Source: Torreya grandis
Taxonomy: Eukaryota > Streptophyta > Pinopsida > Cupressales > Taxaceae
Assembly (NCBI GenBank): GCA_037957365.1
Contig: JARHVA010007804.1
Location: 337,501-401,500, forward strand
Reading direction: 5' to 3'
Length of the DNA stretch: 64,000 bases
Shown here: positions 58,330 through 64,000 of the stretch, piece after piece
Layout: each line of letters starts with the position of its first letter
How positions within the stretch are numbered: position 1 is the first letter of the stretch
The notes under the pieces: model-generated
The model's database searches: none
Told to the model about the DNA's origin: nothing
What the model saw: the letters and a program-made list of their open reading frames with translations, nothing else
Program-made: the position numbers and the translations under genes

Positions 58330-59000
58330 AAAACTAGAAATGAGACCAAGTTTATCTCTAGATATTAAGAACTTGTCTACACCAAGTGATTTGGTCATTA
58401 TATCAGTTGGTTGCTCTATAGTGGGGCAGTAAAAGAGACTAATGTCTTCATTTGTAACCAACTATCAAATGTAATGATGGTGAACCTCAATGTGTTTCGT
58501 CCTGGCATGGACTACTAGATTTTTCACCATCTTTAGAACACATTGGTTGTCATAGAAAATTGGAGTAGGCCTTGATGACTCAAACTAAATATCCTCCAAG
58601 AATTTCTTTATCCACATAGTTTCACAACCTACACTGACCATAACTTTATACTTTAATTATATTCAATATAATGCCATTGCAATTTATAGTTTTCTCTTCC
58701 ATGAGAAAACTCCTGAACCAAGAGTGAATATAGAGCCTACTGTAGATTTTGTTGAATCTACTGATCCTGCCCAATCAGAGTCAAAATATCTTGAAAGCTC
58801 AAAATCTATAGACATCTCATATAGTATGTCAAATTCAAGAGTACCTTTGATATATATTAATACCCATTTTTTATCTAACGAATGTAATTCCTATGGCTTA
58901 GACATGAAGTGAGATAGAAAACTCACTACAAAATAAATATATAGTCTAGTGGCAGTGAGGTAAATGAGACTACCCATTAGCTACTGATACATTGTTTCAT
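58330..59000 (-). pseudogene. RNase H of the minus-strand copia element
   Basis: The minus-strand translation gives WAGSVDSTKSTVGSIFTLGS, SVGCETMWIKKFLED, FYDNQCVLKM, VVHARTKHIEVHHHYI and PTDIMTKSLGVDKFL, in the order of copia RNase H. The catalytic Asp of the DNQ motif is kept. Stops break it. Confidence 0.83.
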
Positions 59001-59620
59001 TGATCAGAGGTGAAGCAGTGCCAATAAATTTTTTAGCTCCAGCTTCTATAATTGTTTGAGTTGTATTACAATCCATCATTCTAAACCCTGCCATCAATGA
59101 TTTGGCATACTTATTCTGTGGCATGAATATAACACAATCACCTTTCCAAAACTCAACATCTAAACAATTTTTTTAGTAGTCCTAAGTTTGTCATGTCAAA
59201 ATTATAATAAATATCAACCTTCATCTACTGAATGAGACTAACACTACTCCCAGTCATGGCTATCATCAATAAATATAATGAGAATTAAGATATAATCACT
59301 AGACACCTTTACATAGAGAATTAGTTCAGAGTTACACCCTTTGAAACCAAACTCCCTAAGGTATGTATCTATATTCATATACCAAGATCGATGAGCCTGA
59401 TTAAACCCATACAAGGAAATGATCAACCTAAAAATAAGATGTTCCTTACCAAGAACTGAAAAACCCAATGGTTGAACCATATAGACTTCCTCCTCCAAAT
59501 CTCCATTCAAGAAATCACTCTTGACATCCATTTGGTTCACCTACCATCCAAACTGAGCAGCAATAGAAATAATCAAACAAAAAGTTACCATCTTTGTAGT
59601 AGGAGAAAAAGTCTCCTCCT
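59000..59620 (-). pseudogene. Reverse transcriptase of the minus-strand copia element
   Basis: The longest open part is 59244-59540: MDVKSDFLNGDLEEEVYMVQ, LIISLYGFNQAHRSWY and ILILIIFIDDSHDWE, the RVT_2 order. The active site reads F-I-D-D, keeping both Asp residues. The thumb region further left is decayed. Confidence 0.87.
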
Positions 59621-59959
59621 AATCAACCCCTTCCTATTGTGCATATCCTTTTGCAATAATTCTGGTTTTGTGTTTATCCAAGGAACCATTTGATTTACAT
59701 TTTACCTTATAAATCCTTTTACAACCAACAAATTTATTTCTTGGTGGTAGCTCCATGAGCTCCCAAGTTTTATTTTTCATCAAAGAATAATATTCCAATT
59801 ACATGGTTGATTCCCACTCATGCTTTCCTTTGGTCTATAAAAAATAATTAAGCTCAATTAAATGTGAAATATTAGTTGTTAGAGCAAACTTTTCATGCTC
59901 ACCTCTATTACCAAACTGCTTTACTGATCTCAATCTTCTTCCTTCCACACCTTATGTTA

Positions 59960-60229
59960 AGTCTCCCTCCTTTAGTGCTTCAATTGTGGAAAAATACTAC
60001 ATTGGCTTCTTTGATTGTTTTTCTAGAAATTCATAATGACATACAATAATTCCCTCCTTAGAATGTGATTTTATTGATTAACTAGAATCCTACTCAACTT
60101 TCACAATAAAATCATTAGAAGAAAACAATGACTCAATATCTAAAACTCTAGTAGTTGCTGTGAAGTATGGCATCTATTTATTTACTATGACATCTCTATT
60201 TACCAAAACTTTATTAGTAGAAACATTAA

Positions 60230-60275
<46 letters not shown>

Positions 60276-60990
60276 TTTTACTTCTCACTATACCCAATAA
60301 ATAAGTATGCTTTGCTTTTTGCATCTAAATTACTTCTCTTTTGACTAGGAATAATTGTAAAAGCCACACAACCAAAAATTCAAAAATCACTTACATAAAG
60401 AGTTTGACTTGACCAAGCCTCCTCTAGAGTCATATTCTCCAATGCTTTTGTAGGAATTCTATTGAAGATGTACACTACCATATTCACTGCTTCTGCCCAC
60501 TATTTATATGAGACATTTCTACTTTGGACCATATAGTGAGACATGTCTATCGTTGTCGTATTTCACCTTTCCATAACTCCATTTTGTTGTGAAGTGTAAG
60601 GAGTAGTGTGTTATCTATGTATGCCTTCATTAGAACAAAACTTCTTGAACTATTTTGAGATGAACTCACCCCCATTATCCGTTCTAAGAGATTTCAATGA
60701 CTTTCTTGTCTATTTTTGAACCATAGATTTCTAAGTAAGGAAGTTTAAAAAATAGTAACATTTCTATACTATAAATTATACCCACTTTTTTATATATAAA
60801 TAATAAACCAATTACAAAAGATAATGGGTTCCAAAAGGGGTAGGTGTCTACATTGGACCATGCAAATCTACACATACCAGATCTAATACTATTTTATCTC
60901 TTAAAGCTTTACCAACATCAAATGAATATCTAACTTGCTTCCCCAACTGACATCCAATACATACATGATGACTATCTTGAATAGAAGGAA
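59960..60990 (-). pseudogene. Integrase of the minus-strand copia element
   Basis: CIGCQLGKQVRYSFDVGKA (end of the zinc finger), LVCVDLHGPM (first Asp), LRTDNGGEFISK (second Asp) and TSQQNGVMER (Glu) mark an integrase with the D,D,E residues still encoded. GYS and VSDF.IFGCVAF motifs follow. A (TA)n run at 60234-60272 and stops break the frame. Confidence 0.83.
60234..60272. repeat. (TA)n microsatellite in integrase
   Basis: About 19 TA units inside the former integrase C-terminal coding sequence, so it arose or grew after the element died. Confidence 0.95.
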
Positions 60991-61019
60991 TCCCCTTAGC
61001 CATCTTAGTCTTGCTCAAT

Positions 61020-61520
61020 ATAGTTAAATACTAGAAATTGAAATGCCCATACCTTTCATGCCATAGTGAACTTGTGTTATCAACCACTGCAAGTGCACTT
61101 TCCTTTGCCCTTTATAGATATACAAGCTTATACAAGACTTTCTCACCAATCCCAAAAATAATAATCTTGTTAGCTCTGGTAAAGACTAAACATTGTTATC
61201 CTTGAAACTCTACAACAAAATCATATTTTGAGGTGATCTCATGAATTAAAAGTAATTTTTTTTCATATCAGGGACATACCTAACATTTTTAAATGTATAC
61301 CTACTATACCATTAAAACTAGTTTGAACATTACCATATCCCTTCATACAATGAGTTCTATCATCTCCCAAAGATACAAATTCATTACTACTATAATTTTC
61401 AACAAAATCCACATACCGGTCCATATGGCATGTATAATGATGAGATACCCCTAAATCAAAGTACCAAGTTCGATCCACCATAAAATTAAAAATAAAATCC
61501 ATGAAAGCAAAGTCATGAGA
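61020..61520 (-). pseudogene. Protease and gag-pre-integrase of the minus-strand copia element
   Basis: DRTWYFDLGVSHHYTCHMDRY is the copia protease site with D-S-G changed to D-L-G. Further on (to the left), SLWHERYGHFNF is the gag-pre-integrase motif with both His residues kept, followed by MAKGIPSIQ. The frame 61670-61263 is open for 135 codons. Confidence 0.82.
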
Positions 61521-62110
61521 TGTTTCCTCGCCTTCACTTTCAACTACATTCACATGCTGAGCTTTATTTATAGGGTTAGATATCTTATTGTCTTTTCCTA
61601 CAATATTTATTAAGGTGACTAGGTTGCTTATAGTAAAAATATTTCCACTTAGATCTCTTATTAGAACCACTTGTGAAGTTTCTATTAGAAAAATAATAGT
61701 TTTACCAAACTACTTGCCCTTTCCTTTGATGAAGAATGCACTCTCTATAGAAGTAAATGTGGATAACACTACTTGCTCCTACCATCTCTCCTTTTGTAAT
61801 AACAATGTGGACAACTTTTCAAAGTCTAAAGTCTATGTCTCATAAATCATGTGTAAGGACTCCATAAATGAATCAAATGAAGGTGGAAGATTTTTCATAA
61901 CTAAATCAATCAAATCTTGCTCATAAAAAAAAATTTGCACAACCTTTAAATGATCATTGATGTCCTTGATCTACAAGAAAAACTCAAAAATGGAGCCATC
62001 TTCTTACATCTTAGTAGAAAATAATAAATTATTTAAATATAATACCCTATTGGATTCAAAATCCTAATATTTAAAAGTAATATTAGTTCACAAAGATGAT
62101 GCAAGGGTCA
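61521..62110 (-). pseudogene. gag tail of the minus-strand copia element
   Basis: DLIDLVMKNLPPSFDSFMESLHMIYE and LDFEKLSTLLLQKE are UBN2-type gag motifs; the zinc knuckle reads YFYYKQPSHLNKYC, with two of three Cys lost. The N-terminal part of gag is missing beyond about 62110. Confidence 0.75.
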
Positions 62111-62127
62111 AAAATTTATGGTGATAT

Positions 62128-64000
62128 AGCAAAAGCGTTCACAAAAATCTTGAAGACCTATTTTTTTAGACATTTCCTCTGCTACAAAAAGTCTAAAAGC
62201 CAAGTCCTTGTGGGCATTTTATTTGAATAAAAATTCATTACTTTAGGAAAATCATAAAGTCCAATTTTATTTGGGGAAATTGCTTCAAACATAATGTCTA
62301 AAATAATTATCCTAACAAAAAGCCCAAGACAAAAATGTTGAAGACCAAAATGTAAAAGACAACATTCATGATAACCAAAATATTTGATGAAATTTACCTG
62401 AATTATTTAAATTTTGACTTTCTTATGGATGTCATTGATGGTCACATGAATGCCATTGATGATCGTGAGGTTGTCAAAATTAATCCTAAGTCAAAAAACA
62501 TTAGGGTTAAATTTTGACCATCATGCAGACATCATTGATGGTCACGTGGATGTTAGAGATGACCCAGATAGAGATCAATGGATTTCATTTGATCTTGAGT
62601 TCAAGGGATCAATGGAGGTGGGAAGCTAAGATGCATCATACATAAGAAATAAGAGTACAAATATTGCTATCCATGAGAAAGAGCCATTGAATGGAAATAA
62701 CCACATTTCAAGGTTTTGTTATAAATTTAATAATCTTCCATCTAATCTTGGAGGTAGACTCTTTGTGGAGTTAATGTAGGGTTTTGGTTTATTTCTTTCA
62801 TGCTCATTCTTTCCTATCCTCATTTTTACATAGTTCATGCATATTATTTGTTTTATTTCTCTTGTGATATTATTTGATCTTGATAAGTATTTTCAAGATA
62901 GTCCTTGGCTCAAGTTTCATCCAGTCACTCAAAAAAGGGACTTCTCAAGTTAAGACTATAGGTGTGGTTGAATATGGGTCTGAAATGTGAGCTTGATGTT
63001 TTAATTTTGGGGAGACTAGTAAAGACCAATGAATAGGCTAGTTGTTCCATAAACTATTGACCTTTTTTATGATCTAAACTTGATTCTGATGAGGATTTCA
63101 TATGCATGATGAAATTTTAAATTATTGGAGCATAGTCATTCTTTCACTTAAACAACATTCATTGCTTGGGGTAAAGTTTACAACCAATGATGATTTATTG
63201 AAGATCAGACACTTGACCAAATCTGAAAATCCATCTAACTTGGTTCCTAACCTTTGACAAAAAGCTAAAATGGTCTATAAAAATCAAATAATATATAAAT
63301 AAGAGCTTGTTACAAAAATCAAAAGGATCTATCTTAGCAAAGGTGATTCGAGTAATCTCCATCGGGGATATGGATTCTTGGTTGCCAATGGATCAAGGCC
63401 TTGATTAGATCCAAAGGTATCTATATTAGGGATATGGATGTCTGGATGGTAGTAGAGCAATTCCAAAGCCTTTGCTAAACTAAAGCATGGTTTTTAATTA
63501 ATATCCAACATGTTATAAATTAATGTCAATGGTTAAGATATGAAGTTTGAAATTACTCTCTAAATCTCATGGAAAACAATAAGTGGAATCAAATCACACA
63601 CATAATATGACTAAGTTTTAATCTTTGATCCCAATTTTTCATGTGTGACTTGTTTTAACCATGAATTTATATTAACAATGGTGCTTGATCAAGTGGAGTG
63701 AATAGCCTGATTATGAGTTTGAACCAAAGTCTCTGAATTTTAAAATATATTACTATGAGAATTTACTTGATCAAGGTTTCACTAGCATGTTTGCACATTA
63801 TTTTTATTTGAAGATCAACTACACATGGTTTCATTATCATATTTGTTCATAATTTTGGTTTAAATATTATCTTAATTTGTTAAAATTAGATCATTATTCT
63901 TCACATTGAAGGCTTAACTAGAATCCATTTGAAATGGGCAATGTCTGGGTTTCACGATTTAATGTCAATATTATTGTTTACTAGCCTTTGGTCTATCAAA
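62128..64000 (+). repeat. Third copy of the Tat-type LTR, partial
   Basis: From AGCAAAAGCGTTCACAAAAA to the window end this matches 53570-55450 and, less closely, 39235-41130. The first 310 bases of the LTR are missing, cut at the junction with the minus-strand copia gag. It continues beyond the window. The LTR open frame is present at about 62510-62777 with one stop. Confidence 0.85.

Larger units (their letters stand above)
58062..62110 (-). mobile_element. Minus-strand Ty1/copia element, 5' truncated
   Basis: Read right to left: gag (62100), zinc knuckle, protease, gag-pre-integrase, integrase, RT, RNase H, polypurine tract and 3' LTR. The 5' LTR and gag start are missing; at about 62110-62128 the sequence changes to a Tat-type LTR. 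All domains contain stops. It is a different lineage from the outer copia element (short LTR, different RT and RNase H motifs). Confidence 0.83.

Noticed and set aside
58724..58912. Plus-strand open frame
   Set aside because: It is the reverse complement of the minus-strand RNase H coding sequence.
55976..62128. DNA between the second and third Tat-type LTRs as the interior of another Tat element
   Set aside because: It has no Tat gag or pol motif; the only coding matches are to a copia element on the other strand.
1..64000. Host protein-coding gene, tRNA, rRNA, CRISPR array or bacterial operon
   Set aside because: No tRNA cloverleaf, rRNA segment or spacer array was seen. All recognisable protein motifs belong to retrotransposons, and ribosome binding sites or operons do not apply to this DNA.

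Overview
This is plant nuclear DNA with no recognisable host gene. It is AT-rich, full of (TA)n tracts, and built almost entirely from old, broken LTR retrotransposons. LTR pairs differ by roughly 8-13% in short stretches I compared by hand, nearly all pol motifs carry stops, frameshifts or lost catalytic residues, and CpG-type transitions are common. Slow removal of old elements and very long introns or intergenic tracts of this kind fit a gymnosperm (conifer-like) genome best, but the species call is inference.

Layout. 1-5911: AT-rich intergenic DNA with one copia-type 3' LTR (329-764), a short tandem repeat and one dispersed repeat. 5912-36271: a three-level nest. The outer element is a SIRE-like Ty1/copia element (5917-36266, plus strand, target duplication TGAAC on both sides, about 30 kb apart). 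Its 3' LTR is split by a LARD-like element with about 4.9-kb LTRs (16517 to about 36059). One LTR of the LARD is split in turn by a non-autonomous Ty3/gypsy element that carries gag but no pol (26469-33681). 36272-38946: relic of a minus-strand copia element (gag and primer site). 38947-55975: a Tat-type Ty3/gypsy element with an extra RNase H domain in front of reverse transcriptase; its 5' LTR holds a solo LTR (44338-45745) with a perfect CAGGT duplication, the freshest insertion in the window. 55976-58061: unassigned DNA with a fold-back repeat. 58062-62110: minus-strand copia element with most of gag-pol. 62128-64000: another partial copy of the Tat-type LTR, running out of the window.

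How the parts relate. Only the outer copia, the Tat-type element and the minus-strand copia ever encoded full gag-pol sets. The LARD and the gag-only gypsy element must have depended on enzymes from other copies. The gag-only element and the Tat-type element both have arginine-tRNA-like primer sites, so a Tat-type enzyme source is a reasonable but untested guess. The least expected observations are the triplicated primer site of the gag-only element, its LTR array of CACGTG-type boxes, the long unknown minus-strand protein remnant in the LARD, an open frame kept in the Tat-type LTRs, and an LTR similarity pattern that contradicts simple 5'/3' pairing.
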